Shown here one piece after another: positions 51,236-60,472 of a stretch of DNA of 64,000 nucleotides. The notes under the pieces were generated by a model. The model had not been told where the DNA came from. It made no database searches and saw nothing but the letters and a program-made list of their open reading frames with translations. Within the stretch, counting starts at the first letter, position 1. Every line of letters starts with the position of its first letter. Both the position numbers and the translations under genes were made by a program. Source of the stretch: Lewinellaceae bacterium (GTDB lineage: Bacteria > Bacteroidota > Bacteroidia > Chitinophagales > Saprospiraceae); the NCBI GenBank assembly GCA_020636405.1, contig JACJXW010000004.1, positions 310,001 through 374,000 of the forward strand, in the 5' to 3' direction.

Positions 51236-51763
51236 TTGCGACAGTTATTCTATATATTATCCCTGGTGTTTATCCTGCTCTGCCCTTCGGGGCTGGCCTG
51301 CCTGTTCTTCGCCTGGCAAAAATACCAGGTGAAGGAAGCGGTGAAAATGGAGCTGCTTGCCGGTATGGACGCTTCGGAGTTGACGGAATTGAAGTTTTCC
51401 AAAGCGGATGTCGAGACGTTGCTCGATTGGGAAGAGGAGCGTGAATTCGAGTACCAGGGGCAGATGTACGACGTGGTGGGCACATCCATCGAGGGTGACA
51501 GTATCCGCTATATCTGCTACCGGGACCATGCCGAGAGCCGGCTAAAAAAAGAGTTGCAGCGCCTGCTGTGCCAACCGTTAAAGGACGATCCCGCCACAGC
51601 GGGCAATACGCAACGGCTGATCAATTTTTTTCAATCCCTATTCTTTTTGGAAAGTGCTGCCTGGGTATTTCCGGGAGGAGTACACTCCAGGGCAAGCTTT
51701 TTCTATACTTCTCCTTTCGGGGCGCCTGTCGGCCCGCCCCCAGTTCCTCCTCCGGAAGTTTAA
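51236..51763 (+). CDS. Small membrane-anchored protein upstream of a TonB receptor
   Basis: 175 residues from a TTG at 51236; there is a stop two codons upstream and no better start before the hydrophobic segment. The N-terminal segment (YILSLVFILLCPSGLACLFF) anchors it. A soluble part follows with KEAVKMELLAGMDASELTEL, then DWEEEREFEYQGQMYDVVG. The end is Gly/Pro-rich (PPPVPPPEV). I have seen this pattern of short anchored proteins with a W-E-x-x-x-E-F...Y-D-V-V core in front of receptor genes in this phylum, but I cannot give a function. It precedes the receptor by ~185 bases. Confidence 0.65.
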   Translation: MRQLFYILSLVFILLCPSGLACLFFAWQKYQVKEAVKMELLAGMDASELTELKFSKADVETLLDWEEEREFEYQGQMYDVVGTSIEGDSIRYICYRDHAESRLKKELQRLLCQPLKDDPATAGNTQRLINFFQSLFFLESAAWVFPGGVHSRASFFYTSPFGAPVGPPPVPPPEV

Positions 51764-51947
51764 GCCTGCATTTGATTTTCTTTTTTGCCTGTTTCCTTAT
51801 GGAGGTGGGCTTTCGGCATTCGTGCGGCGGTCTTCCTGATCGCGTAGCATAATACTTAACAGGACGCGGTAAGCGCGGCGCCTCTTCCGTTTAAGCGACA
51901 GGCGGAAAGGCCGGAAGGCTACCGTCCGAGGAACTTAAACTTCCAAT

Positions 51948-54353
51948 ATGAAGAACATACTTCTTTTACTGGCCATACTGACTGTTTACCAAACAGGCAC
52001 AACACAAGTCTTAACCATCAAAGGCGAAGAAAGCCGGGAACCGCTGGAGTTCGTCACGCTATACAGCGCGGAGCTTGATGTTTTCGCCACCACCAATGCC
52101 CGTGGCCAGGCCGATGTATCTGCCTTCGAAGGGGCTAAAAAGGTTGAGGTACGCCTTATTGGCTACGAACCGCAGACGTTGAGTTATTCGGAGTTGCAGG
52201 AAGCCGGGTTTGAGCTCGTTCTACGCCCGACCCGAATATCGTTGGATGAGGTTGTCGTCTCCGCCACCAGGTGGGAGCAGGGCGCCCGGCAAACACCTGC
52301 CCGGGTGACCACTATTTCCGCCCGGGAGGTTGCCCTCCAGAATCCGCAGACGGCGGCCGACCTGCTCGGGAGCTCCGGCCAGGTGTTCATACAGAAAAGC
52401 CAACAGGGGGGCGGGAGCCCTATGATCCGCGGCTTCGCCACCAACCGCCTGCTGATCGCCGTGGATGGAGTACGCATGAATACTGCCATCTTTCGCAGCG
52501 GCAACCTGCAAAATGTCATCTCTCTCGACCCCTTCGCTACCGAGCGTACTGAAGTACTCTTCGGGCCGGGTTCGGTGATCTATGGCAGTGATGCCATTGG
52601 TGGGGTGATGAGCTTTTATACCCTGGCCCCGCACCTGGCGGTAGAGGATGAGCCCTTCGTAAAAGGAAAGGGCGCGGTACGCTACGCCACGGCCAATGAA
52701 GAGTTCTCCGGCCATATCGACGCCGGTATCGGCTGGAAAAAATGGGCGCTGGTATCCAGCTTTTCCCACAACCGCTACGGCAACCTGCGCATGGGCAGCC
52801 ACGGCCCGGAGGAATACCTGCGGCCGGAATACGTACAGCGCATCGAGGGAGAGGACCGTGTGCTGGCCAATGAAGATCCGCTGGTGCAGAGCCCTTCGGG
52901 TTACTCCCAGACGAACCTCATGCAGAAGATCCGTTTTAAACCGAATGAGGCCTGGGATTTCACTTACGCTCTCCATTACTCCGCTACGACGGATTTTGAC
53001 CGTTACGACCGCTTGTTGCGTTACCGCAGCGGCCTGCCCCGCAGCGCCGAGTGGTACTACGGCCCGCAGGTTTGGATGATGAATCATCTGAGCATCAGCC
53101 ACCGGGCAGTAGGGGGCATCTTTGATCAACTCCACTTCAACCTTGCTCACCAGTTCTTCGAAGAAAGCCGCATCGACCGCGATTTTAATGATGCAGAACG
53201 CCGGCGCCGGGTGGAAAAAGTGAACGCCTATTCCGCCAATATGGATTTCAGTAAGGCATTGAATGATCGCCATCAGCTCTTGTACGGTGCGGAGGCCGTC
53301 TTCAATGACGTAAGCTCCAGTGGGGTGAATGAAGATATCCGGACAGGTAAGATCGAGGCAGGGCCTGCCCGCTATCCCCAATCCACGTGGGGATCTTATG
53401 CAGCCTATTTTACCTATCAGTTCAAGGCCACTGAAGAACTGTTGCTTCAGGCCGGCGCCCGCTACGGCCAGTTTGCCCTGGATGCAGAGTTTGACACTTC
53501 TTTCTTCCCCTTCCCCTTCACCACGGCCCGCCTGAGCAACGGCGCGCTGACCGGCAGCCTGGGCCTGGTGTACAACCCAACGGAAGAATGGCAGCTGAGC
53601 GCGAACCTGTCCACCGGCTTCCGGGCGCCCAATGTGGATGACGTCGGTAAGGTATTCGACTCGGAGCCAGGAGCAGTAGTGGTGCCCAACCCGGGCCTGG
53701 ACGCCGAGTACGCCTATAATGCCGAAGCAGGGCTGGCACGGGTGTTCGACGACGTACTCAAGGTAGACCTGACTGGCTTTTATACCATCCTGGACAATGC
53801 TCTGGTGCGCCGCAATTTCACCCTTAACGGGCGGGACAGCATCATCTACGACGGTGAGCTCAGCCAGGTACAGGCCATACAAAACGCTGCCCGCGCTACC
53901 GTATGGGGCATTCAGGCGGGCCTTGAGGCCAAACTGCCTGCGGGCTTCGGCCTCTCCGCCCGCTTCAACTACCAGAACGGAGAAGAGGAACTGGACGATG
54001 GCGCCACCAGCCCGCTGCGGCACGCTGCACCGTGGTTCGGCATTATCCGCCTGAAGTATTCCACTGCCCGGCTCCGGCTGGAACTGAACGCCCTCTTCAA
54101 CGGCCAAGTGCCCTTCGAGGAGATGCCTCAGGAAGAGCGCGGCAAGGACTACCTCTATGCTCTGGACGAAAACGGCAACCCCTACTCCCCGTTTTGGTAT
54201 ACGCTTAACTTCCGGGCGATGTACCAGCTAATGGATCATTTTTCCATTACCGCCGGACTGGAGAACATCACGGATCAACGGTACCGGCCCTATTCTTCGG
54301 GGCTGGCCGGGGCGGGGCGGAACCTGGTGTTGGCGGTGCGGGGAAGCTTTTGA
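51948..54353 (+). CDS. TonB-dependent receptor (heme/hemoglobin-type plug)
   Basis: 801 residues. Signal peptide, then a carboxypeptidase-like regulatory domain (ESREPLEFVTLYSAELDVFA). The plug (~100-225) has EVVVSATRWEQGARQTPARV, GSPMIRGFATNRLLIAVDGV, RMNTAIFRSGNLQNVISLDP and VLFGPGSVIYGSDAIGGVM. The GGGSPMIRGF...NTAIFRSGNLQNV pattern resembles heme and hemoglobin receptors. The barrel ends FSITAGLENITDQRYRPYSS and terminal Phe. It would import iron or heme-type ligands across the outer membrane; ligand identity is inferred from plug similarity. Probably functions with the small anchored protein upstream. Confidence 0.88.
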   Translation: MKNILLLLAILTVYQTGTTQVLTIKGEESREPLEFVTLYSAELDVFATTNARGQADVSAFEGAKKVEVRLIGYEPQTLSYSELQEAGFELVLRPTRISLDEVVVSATRWEQGARQTPARVTTISAREVALQNPQTAADLLGSSGQVFIQKSQQGGGSPMIRGFATNRLLIAVDGVRMNTAIFRSGNLQNVISLDPFATERTEVLFGPGSVIYGSDAIGGVMSFYTLAPHLAVEDEPFVKGKGAVRYATANEEFSGHIDAGIGWKKWALVSSFSHNRYGNLRMGSHGPEEYLRPEYVQRIEGEDRVLANEDPLVQSPSGYSQTNLMQKIRFKPNEAWDFTYALHYSATTDFDRYDRLLRYRSGLPRSAEWYYGPQVWMMNHLSISHRAVGGIFDQLHFNLAHQFFEESRIDRDFNDAERRRRVEKVNAYSANMDFSKALNDRHQLLYGAEAVFNDVSSSGVNEDIRTGKIEAGPARYPQSTWGSYAAYFTYQFKATEELLLQAGARYGQFALDAEFDTSFFPFPFTTARLSNGALTGSLGLVYNPTEEWQLSANLSTGFRAPNVDDVGKVFDSEPGAVVVPNPGLDAEYAYNAEAGLARVFDDVLKVDLTGFYTILDNALVRRNFTLNGRDSIIYDGELSQVQAIQNAARATVWGIQAGLEAKLPAGFGLSARFNYQNGEEELDDGATSPLRHAAPWFGIIRLKYSTARLRLELNALFNGQVPFEEMPQEERGKDYLYALDENGNPYSPFWYTLNFRAMYQLMDHFSITAGLENITDQRYRPYSSGLAGAGRNLVLAVRGSF

Positions 54354-54397
54354 TGATCCTGAACGGCCGAGGTTGGCAGGCGCGGGTATTACACAAA

Positions 54398-54416
54398 TCC
54401 CAATTCCCTCCAAAAT
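54398..54416 (+). promoter_or_regulatory. Response-regulator binding-site candidate, site 1
   Basis: TCCCAATTCCCTCCAAAAT ends 7 bases before a -7-like TAAATTCG (54424-54431). It closely matches the site at 56393-56413, which also ends 7 bases before a -7-like element. Two CTCC/CCAA direct half-sites fit OmpR-type binding. Confidence 0.6.
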
Positions 54417-54435
54417 TATTCGTTAAATTCGGGGC

Positions 54436-55113
54436 ATGAAGATCCTGATTATCGAAGACGAACCCGCGCTGGCCAGCTCTATCGAGCAGTATCTGGAGCA
54501 GGAAGGCTATCTGTGCGAACTGGCCTATACTTTCGCGGAAGCTATGATAAAATCGGGGGCTCACGAATACGATTGCATTTTGGTAGACTTAACGCTGCCC
54601 GGCGGCAACGGGTTGGATGTGATCCGCGCTTTGAAAAAAGAACATTCCAAGGCAGGCATCATCATCATTTCCGCCAAGCATTCCCTGGATGACAAGATCA
54701 AAGGGCTGGAGATCGGTTCTGACGACTATCTGGCCAAGCCCTTCCACCTTTCTGAGCTCAATGCCCGCATCAAGGCGCTGTTGCGGCGCAAGCAATTCAA
54801 CGGGGAGCAGCGCATAGATTTTCATGAGATCAGCGTATGGATGGACAAACAGGAGGTGAAGGTCAACCAGGAGTTCCTCAACCTGACGCGTTCGGAGTAC
54901 CGCCTGTTACTGTACTTCCTGGCCAACCGCAACCGGGTGCTGAGCAAGGAGAGCATCGCCGAACACCTGGCCGGCGACCAGGCCGATATGCTCGATAGCC
55001 TGGATTTTGTCTATTCCCACATCAAGAACCTGCGCAAGAAACTGGTCCAGGCCGGTGCGGAGGACTATATTCAGGCCGTTTACGGCATGGGTTATAAATT
55101 TTCCGGCCAGTGA
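54436..55113 (+). CDS. OmpR-family response regulator
   Basis: 225 residues. A receiver domain (KILIIEDEPALASSIEQYLE, phospho-acceptor Asp51 in CILVDLTLPGGNGLDV, conserved Lys in DDYLAKPF) is followed by a winged-helix DNA-binding domain (NLTRSEYRLLLYFLANRNRV, ending YGMGYKFSGQ). Its gene overlaps the histidine kinase gene by 4 bases, so they are translationally coupled. The -7 element sits only 5 bases before the ATG, so the transcript may be nearly leaderless. It likely activates itself and the receptor gene at 56519 through the shared upstream site. Confidence 0.93.
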   Translation: MKILIIEDEPALASSIEQYLEQEGYLCELAYTFAEAMIKSGAHEYDCILVDLTLPGGNGLDVIRALKKEHSKAGIIIISAKHSLDDKIKGLEIGSDDYLAKPFHLSELNARIKALLRRKQFNGEQRIDFHEISVWMDKQEVKVNQEFLNLTRSEYRLLLYFLANRNRVLSKESIAEHLAGDQADMLDSLDFVYSHIKNLRKKLVQAGAEDYIQAVYGMGYKFSGQ

Positions 55114-56369
55114 AATTACTACAAGCTACCGGGCGCTATTACCTTGCGTTCTCCCTGCTGCTTTTCGTGCTGGGCGGATGGATCGTGTATCTGGCCTTGA
55201 GTTATTTCATCGATATTGAGACCGACGAGCGCTTGATGGACGCCAAACCCGCCTTGCAGTTCCAACTGACCGAGATGGACAGCCTGCCTGCCATTCTGGT
55301 CATCTCCGACGATGTGATCGAGATCAGCCCCCTTCCCGATTTGGAAGAATACGAACATTTTTCAGATACTACCTTCTGGGACCCCATCGAAAAAGAGTTT
55401 GAGCCTTATCGGAAGTTTACCTTTCACAGTACGATCAAGGGACAGCCCTACCGCATCGCGCTCAGCCATACCAAGCTGGACAGTGAAGCGCTGATGATGA
55501 CCAGTTTATTCGCCGTATTGGGCATATTGCTGCTGCTCCTGCTGGCGATCAACCTGTTCAACCGCTATCTTTCGCTGCAGCTGTGGCGCCCCTTTTACCG
55601 GACCATTCAACAAATCAGAGGATTTACTTTTGATAAGGGAGAACCCCTTACTCCCCCCCAAACCCGGATTGAAGAATTCGAAGTGTTGAATAACGCGCTT
55701 GAACTGATGACCACTAAAGTACTTCGGGATTACCGCTCGCTGAAACAGTTCACCGAAAATGCATCGCACGAGATCCAGACGCCGCTGGCCATCATCAGGA
55801 GCAAGGTCGAACTGCTCATTCAGCGGGAAGGGCGGGACGAAAAGGAGCTGCAGGCCATCCAGCAGATCCAGGAAGCGGCCAGCCGCCTTTCCAAACTCAA
55901 CAGTTCCCTGTTGTTGCTGGCCCGCATAGAGAACCGCCAGTATACCGATACACATGAGTTGTCTTTGAAAGCGCTCATTGAGGAGAAACTCGACCAGTTG
56001 GAGCCGCTGATATCTGCGAAGAACCTGTCCGTTCATACCCGCCTGGCGGAGGTGTCCAGGAATATGGACTCCACCCTGGCGGAAGTGCTGCTCAACAACC
56101 TGTTGATCAATGCCATCAAACACAATCTTCCCGATGGGCAAATCGAAATAAGCCTGCAGCAGGGTCAACTGCGGGTACGCAATACCGGGACCCCCCTTAC
56201 CGGTTCTCCGGAGGGCCTATTCGAACGCTTCCGCAAGGGCGCCGAAGCCGGCCCTTCGCTGGGGCTGGGGCTGGCCATTGTCAAGGAGATCTGCGGGATC
56301 TATGGCTTCGATGCCGGGTATGAATACAAAGAGGGCTGGCATACCCTTCTCATTTCCTGGGCGGGCTGA
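55110..56369 (+). CDS. Membrane sensor histidine kinase
   Basis: 419 residues, GTG start overlapping the preceding TGA. TM1 (~10-32), a ~95-residue periplasmic sensor region, and TM2 (~128-150) are followed by a HAMP-like linker. HisKA has FTENASHEIQTPLAII with His220. HATPase motifs are LLNNLLINAIKHN (N box), RVRNTGTPL and GPSLGLGLAIVKEI (G box). The cognate partner is the regulator encoded immediately upstream. The periplasmic domain has no fold I recognise, so the signal is unknown. Confidence 0.92.
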   Translation: MKLLQATGRYYLAFSLLLFVLGGWIVYLALSYFIDIETDERLMDAKPALQFQLTEMDSLPAILVISDDVIEISPLPDLEEYEHFSDTTFWDPIEKEFEPYRKFTFHSTIKGQPYRIALSHTKLDSEALMMTSLFAVLGILLLLLLAINLFNRYLSLQLWRPFYRTIQQIRGFTFDKGEPLTPPQTRIEEFEVLNNALELMTTKVLRDYRSLKQFTENASHEIQTPLAIIRSKVELLIQREGRDEKELQAIQQIQEAASRLSKLNSSLLLLARIENRQYTDTHELSLKALIEEKLDQLEPLISAKNLSVHTRLAEVSRNMDSTLAEVLLNNLLINAIKHNLPDGQIEISLQQGQLRVRNTGTPLTGSPEGLFERFRKGAEAGPSLGLGLAIVKEICGIYGFDAGYEYKEGWHTLLISWAG

Positions 56370-56392
56370 CAATTTCCACCCTTCGCCTGTCC

Positions 56393-56413
56393 TCTCCAAG
56401 TTCTCTCCAAAAT
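56393..56413 (+). promoter_or_regulatory. Response-regulator binding-site candidate, site 2
   Basis: Two copies of CTCTCCAA in 11-base phase (TCTCCAAGTTC, then TCTCCAAAAT), one helical turn apart. It ends 7 bases before a -7-like TAATATTG (56421-56428). Closely matches site 1 upstream of the regulator gene. Confidence 0.65.
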
Positions 56414-56518
56414 CTGTGTTTAATATTGATGGAAGAAAAATCCCCCTTCCGGCTTTGACCGCCATTTGGCCTGTGCATTCGACGGCCGGCGTGTTCAATT
56501 GATGATGCTAAAACCTGT

Positions 56519-58978
56519 ATGATGAGGACTATTTTACTATCGTTTTTTTGCCTGATGTGCTTTATTGCCAATACTGCATGGGCGCAGCCCGATTCGGGCA
56601 CTGCGGTTTATGGCGTAATAACGGAAAAATCTACCGGTGAGCCTATGGAGTTTGTGGACGTAGTGTTGTATGAACAAGAGAGCGAGGATTTTCTGGATGG
56701 CGTCACTACCAATGCAAAAGGAGAATTCAGGTTTACCGATATAAGCCCCGGTAAATATTATGTGAAGGCCAATTTTATGGGGTATGAACCCCAACGGTCA
56801 AGGGTGTTCTCCATCAATAGCGCTACTCCGGAGGTGAACCTGAAGAAAATACCCATCGAGATCAGCGTCAGCCTGTTGGATGAAGTGGAAGTGACCGCCA
56901 CCAAATCGACCTACAACCTCGGTCTGGACCGGCGGGCGTATAATGTGGAAACAGATGTGATCGCCCAGACAAGCTCTGTCACCGAGATCCTGCAGAATCT
57001 GCCCTCGGTTACCGTTGACGTCAACGGGCAAGTCAGCCTTCGCGGTACTTCCAACATCACCTTCCTCATCAATGGCCGGCCTTCCGCTTTGCTGCGGGCA
57101 GGCGGCGCGGCGGCCCTTCAGCAAATACCGGCCAGCTCGATCGAACGCATCGAAGTGATCACCAATCCATCCGCAAAATACCGTCCCGACGGCATCGGCG
57201 GCATCATCAACATCGTCCTGAAAGATGCCAACAAACAAGGCCTGAACGGCTCTGTGCAGGCCAATGTGGGCAACCTCGACCGCTATAATGCCAACATCCT
57301 TCTCAATTACGGCAAGGAAGATGTAAACTTCTTTGGCAGCTACGGTATCCGCCATGCCAATACGCCTCAGGATATTACGGACGAGCGCGTCGAAAGGGAG
57401 GAGGGCGTCCCGGTCAATAGTTTCACCAGCGTGAGTGACGTAACCTTCGGTGAACTGTCCCACCTGGCCACCGCCGGAGTAACCTTTCCTCTGGGCGAGG
57501 GCGGCCGGGTTGAGATCGGGGGAGAATACTTTTACCTGAACAACGACAATAATTCCTTTACCAAATGGGACGTCACGGAGGAAGGCATTCCTGCGGCATT
57601 CGATATCGACCGCCAGTATAATGGTTATGAGCAGGAATATGACGTGGGCATCGCCTATGAGCGCGAATTTGAAAATGAGGACCACTCGCTGGCTGTTGAA
57701 TTCAACCTCTCCGGGTATGATGAAAGCGAGGATAACCTATACCTTGAAAACTATAAATTGCCCTTCACCGGCTCCGCCCAAAGCCGTAACCTCATTGAAA
57801 AAGGGGGGCCGGTGATGGAATTCGTGGTGGAATACGCCCGGCCCATCGGGCGGGAATCAGAGCTGGAACTGGGGTACCTGGGCGAGATCACCAGGGATGA
57901 TATCAACATTCTGGGGGAAAACCTCGAAAATGGCTGGAAGGTAGACCCGCTGAAAACCTACCGCTTTAAATTCGACCAGAACGTACAGGCCGGTTATGGG
58001 CTCTTCACCCACACCATAGAATCGTTCTACTTCTCCGCAGGCGTGAGGGCGGAACAGACCTGGATCACTTCCAACCTGGTTTCCGACAGTGAAAAGATCC
58101 CGAACAATTACTTCAACATCTTCCCCACGCTGGCCCTGGGTTACGAACTGGGCGATAACGAAGAGGTTCTGCTGAGTTACAGCAAAAGGATCAACCGGGC
58201 TGACCCCGATGAGCAAAACCCTTTCCCCGAATACGACGATCCCCGAACCAGAGACAAGGGTAACCCCAAACTGCTGCCCGAGCAGGTGCATTCCGTAGAA
58301 TTGGGCTACCGCCTGCAGACGGAGAAGTTTACTTTCATGCCTACCCTCTATTACCGGTATTTGTATGACGGCTTCACCGAGTTCAGGCAGATCATAGCGG
58401 ACACCATCCTGGAGACTACCTTCACGAACTTCGCCAACCAGTCTCTGGCAGGCGCCGAGCTGATCTTCCGGGGCAATGTCAGCAAGGTTTTAGACCTGAA
58501 TTTCAGCGCCAATGGTTACTATACCAAACTGGATGGTTCCGACCTGGGGTTGTCCGACAACCTGTCTCAATTTACCTGGGATGCCAAACTGGCCGCGAAC
58601 CTGAATATTACCAAAACGACCTACGGGCAATTGAATGCCCAGTACGTCTCCTCCCGGCTGACCCCACAGGGAGAGTTCCAACCGCTGATATTGTTGAACC
58701 TGGGCCTGCGACAGGACATCTTTAACCGGAACGCCTCCATCATATTCACGGTTTCCGATGTGTTCGCCTCCGTGGAGTTTGAAAGCCTCATCGATAACCA
58801 GGATCTGTACTGGAACACCACTTACGGGCGGAACAACCAGATCTTCTATCTGGGCTTTTCCTACAGGTTCGGAGAATCTTATGCGAACAAACGCAAACGC
58901 AAACCGGAAAAACTGGATTTCGAGGATGTCATCGAAGTACCTAACCCGGTGCCGAAGGAGGATGAAGAGGAAGAGTGA
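56519..58978 (+). CDS. Outer-membrane beta-barrel (TonB-dependent receptor-like) protein
   Basis: 819 residues, with a second ATG as the next codon. The signal peptide ends AWAQ. A carboxypeptidase-like regulatory domain (GVITEKSTGEPMEFVDVVLY), a plug-like section (VTEILQNLPSVTVDVNGQVS, NITFLINGRPSALL, IERIEVITNPSAKYRPDGIG) and a barrel of the outer-membrane beta-barrel family follow. The C-terminus is an unusual charged tail (KRKRKPEKLDFEDVIEVPNP, then acidic). This subgroup lacks a classical SusC barrel and is often regulated by a neighbouring two-component system. It is probably the main target of the adjacent regulator, given the shared site. Confidence 0.88.
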   Translation: MMRTILLSFFCLMCFIANTAWAQPDSGTAVYGVITEKSTGEPMEFVDVVLYEQESEDFLDGVTTNAKGEFRFTDISPGKYYVKANFMGYEPQRSRVFSINSATPEVNLKKIPIEISVSLLDEVEVTATKSTYNLGLDRRAYNVETDVIAQTSSVTEILQNLPSVTVDVNGQVSLRGTSNITFLINGRPSALLRAGGAAALQQIPASSIERIEVITNPSAKYRPDGIGGIINIVLKDANKQGLNGSVQANVGNLDRYNANILLNYGKEDVNFFGSYGIRHANTPQDITDERVEREEGVPVNSFTSVSDVTFGELSHLATAGVTFPLGEGGRVEIGGEYFYLNNDNNSFTKWDVTEEGIPAAFDIDRQYNGYEQEYDVGIAYEREFENEDHSLAVEFNLSGYDESEDNLYLENYKLPFTGSAQSRNLIEKGGPVMEFVVEYARPIGRESELELGYLGEITRDDINILGENLENGWKVDPLKTYRFKFDQNVQAGYGLFTHTIESFYFSAGVRAEQTWITSNLVSDSEKIPNNYFNIFPTLALGYELGDNEEVLLSYSKRINRADPDEQNPFPEYDDPRTRDKGNPKLLPEQVHSVELGYRLQTEKFTFMPTLYYRYLYDGFTEFRQIIADTILETTFTNFANQSLAGAELIFRGNVSKVLDLNFSANGYYTKLDGSDLGLSDNLSQFTWDAKLAANLNITKTTYGQLNAQYVSSRLTPQGEFQPLILLNLGLRQDIFNRNASIIFTVSDVFASVEFESLIDNQDLYWNTTYGRNNQIFYLGFSYRFGESYANKRKRKPEKLDFEDVIEVPNPVPKEDEEEE

Positions 58979-58981
58979 GGA

Positions 58982-59022
58982 TTTGTAATTTGTGATTTTC
59001 GATTTTTGATGTGCGATTTAAA
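58982..59022. repeat. GATTTGTGATTT/GATGTGCGAT simple-repeat tract, second copy
   Basis: Begins just after the receptor stop. Contains the 18-base word CGATTTTTGATGTGCGAT (59000-59017) also found at 30683-30700. Confidence 0.8.
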
Positions 59023-59099
59023 ATGGGGTCCAAATAGCGCTGGCGCTTTGAGCTGAGTACCCTGTATATCAATAATTTCTAAAACAACAGAATGATATT

Positions 59100-60059
59100 A
59101 TGAAAACAAAAAGGAATATTTTTCAAAGTGAAAACTGGGCACTTAGTCCTGCGGCCTGGATAATGAGCGTGCTGGCGGCCTGCCTGTTGTTTTCCAGCAC
59201 CGCAGTTGCGCAGGACAATAAAGAAGCAGCGCAAAAATGGGAAAATTTCGACCCTAAGAACTTCGATGAGAAGTCGATCAACATCACCAATGAGTGGATG
59301 CCTTTCACTCCGGGAACGCGGTTCGTATATGCCGGGACTACCCTCAGTGATGAAGATGAGCCACTGGTCCATCGCGTGATCATCAATGTGACGGACCTGA
59401 CCAAGGTGATCGCCGGAGTGAACTGTGTGGTTAGCTGGGACCTGGACTACAGCGGCGGAGAGTTGGTGGAAGCGGAGCTGGCCTTTTTCGCTCAGGACAA
59501 GGCGGGCAACGTCTGGCGAATGGGCGAATACCCAGAAGAGTACGAGGACGGCGAATTTGCGGATGCGCCTGCCTGGTTCGGGGGTATTCAGGATGCGATT
59601 CCCGGGATAACCATGCTGGCCAACCCGTGGGCGGGTACTCCGAGCTATTCTCAGGGCTGGGGCCCAAAGGTGGACTTCACCGACCGGGGCCAGATAGATG
59701 AAATGGGCCTGGCAACCTGTGTGCCTATGGGCTGCTACGACAACGTGATGGCCATTAAGGAAACCAGTGAGGATGAGCCGGGCATTTTCCAGATCAAATA
59801 CTTCGCTTTTGGTGTAGGCGAGGTACAGGTTGGGTTTAAAGGAGATGACCCCAGCGCCGAACTGCTCGAACTGGTAGACGTCATGCAACTCAAAGGGGAA
59901 AACCTCCTGGAGATGCGGGAAGGAGCATTGGCGCTGGAAAAGGCCGCTTACGAAAGAAAGGTCAATAAAAAAGTATACGGACAAACCCCGCCCTGCGTGG
60001 TAAGATCCGATGCCAAAACGATGGGTAAGGCCAAAATGGAAAAGATGAACGAAGACTAG
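59100..60059 (+). CDS. Secreted protein of unknown function
   Basis: 319 residues. The signal peptide is longer than usual, with a polar start (MKTKRNIFQSENWALS) before the hydrophobic core (IMSVLAACLLFSSTAVAQ). The mature part is acidic, with ITNEWMPFTPGTRFVYAGTT, FFAQDKAGNVWRMGEYPEEY and PVRSDAKTM-type ending. Similar composition is seen in periplasmic or extracellular beta-rich proteins; I recognise no family. It lies 120 bases downstream of the outer-membrane receptor gene and may belong to the same regulon, but has its own leader. Two terminators follow. Confidence 0.75.
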   Translation: MKTKRNIFQSENWALSPAAWIMSVLAACLLFSSTAVAQDNKEAAQKWENFDPKNFDEKSINITNEWMPFTPGTRFVYAGTTLSDEDEPLVHRVIINVTDLTKVIAGVNCVVSWDLDYSGGELVEAELAFFAQDKAGNVWRMGEYPEEYEDGEFADAPAWFGGIQDAIPGITMLANPWAGTPSYSQGWGPKVDFTDRGQIDEMGLATCVPMGCYDNVMAIKETSEDEPGIFQIKYFAFGVGEVQVGFKGDDPSAELLELVDVMQLKGENLLEMREGALALEKAAYERKVNKKVYGQTPPCVVRSDAKTMGKAKMEKMNED

Positions 60060-60093
60060 TGGCTTGTCATTCAGGCAAGCAGAAAATGAAAAT

Positions 60094-60183
60094 GGGGCGA
60101 GGTATAAAAGACCCTTGATGGCGTTGATATCTTTTGGTAAGACAAAAGAATGAATTCGAGGGTGAGCCTCGCCCCTGTTTTTT
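60094..60183 (+). terminator. Nested stem-loop terminator
   Basis: Outer stem GGGGCGAGG (60094-60102) pairs with CCTCGCCCC (60167-60175), followed by TGTTTTTT. Inside is a perfect 7-bp hairpin TCTTTTG (60130-60136) / CAAAAGA (60143-60149). The 64-base loop is too large and ordered for a simple terminator. Confidence 0.65.
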
Positions 60184-60207
60184 GCAGAAAATCTGCATTA
60201 TTTTTTT
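60183..60207 (+). terminator. Small intrinsic terminator
   Basis: TGCAGA-AAA-TCTGCA (60183-60197) followed within three bases by seven T. Backs up the preceding nested structure. Confidence 0.55.
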
Positions 60208-60441
60208 CCTTCCTTCCTATGCCGCTCTGTACGGATGCTAAAAATCAGGATACACAATATATAGACGGTTGAGCAAAATGGCAAGGCCGTGGCCAAAAGG
60301 AATAGTAAGATGCATTGCTGTCAATATTTCAAATACCTCTTTTTTCGATATAAGGTTAACGAAGGGTTTCCGTTTTTGTTTTAGAAAGGGTATGAGTGCC
60401 GGCAATATTCCCGGGTGGTTGCCTGTTCTTTATTATTCATC

Positions 60442-60453
60442 AACCGATCGGTT
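60442..60453. promoter_or_regulatory. Perfect operator palindrome AACCGATCGGTT
   Basis: A 12-base perfect palindrome abutting the -7-like TATCTTTA (60454-60461) of the reductase gene. The form (ACCGATCGGT core) resembles TetR-type operators, but no regulator gene is adjacent. Confidence 0.6.
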
Positions 60454-60472
60454 TATCTTTACATTAAAAAGC

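Larger units (their letters stand above)
60060..60472. other. Gene-free region with two RNA-end structures and a palindromic promoter
   Basis: The first half holds the nested hairpin terminator (60094-60183) and a second small terminator (60183-60207). The second half is unremarkable until the AACCGATCGGTT palindrome and -7 box just before 60473. Confidence 0.6.
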
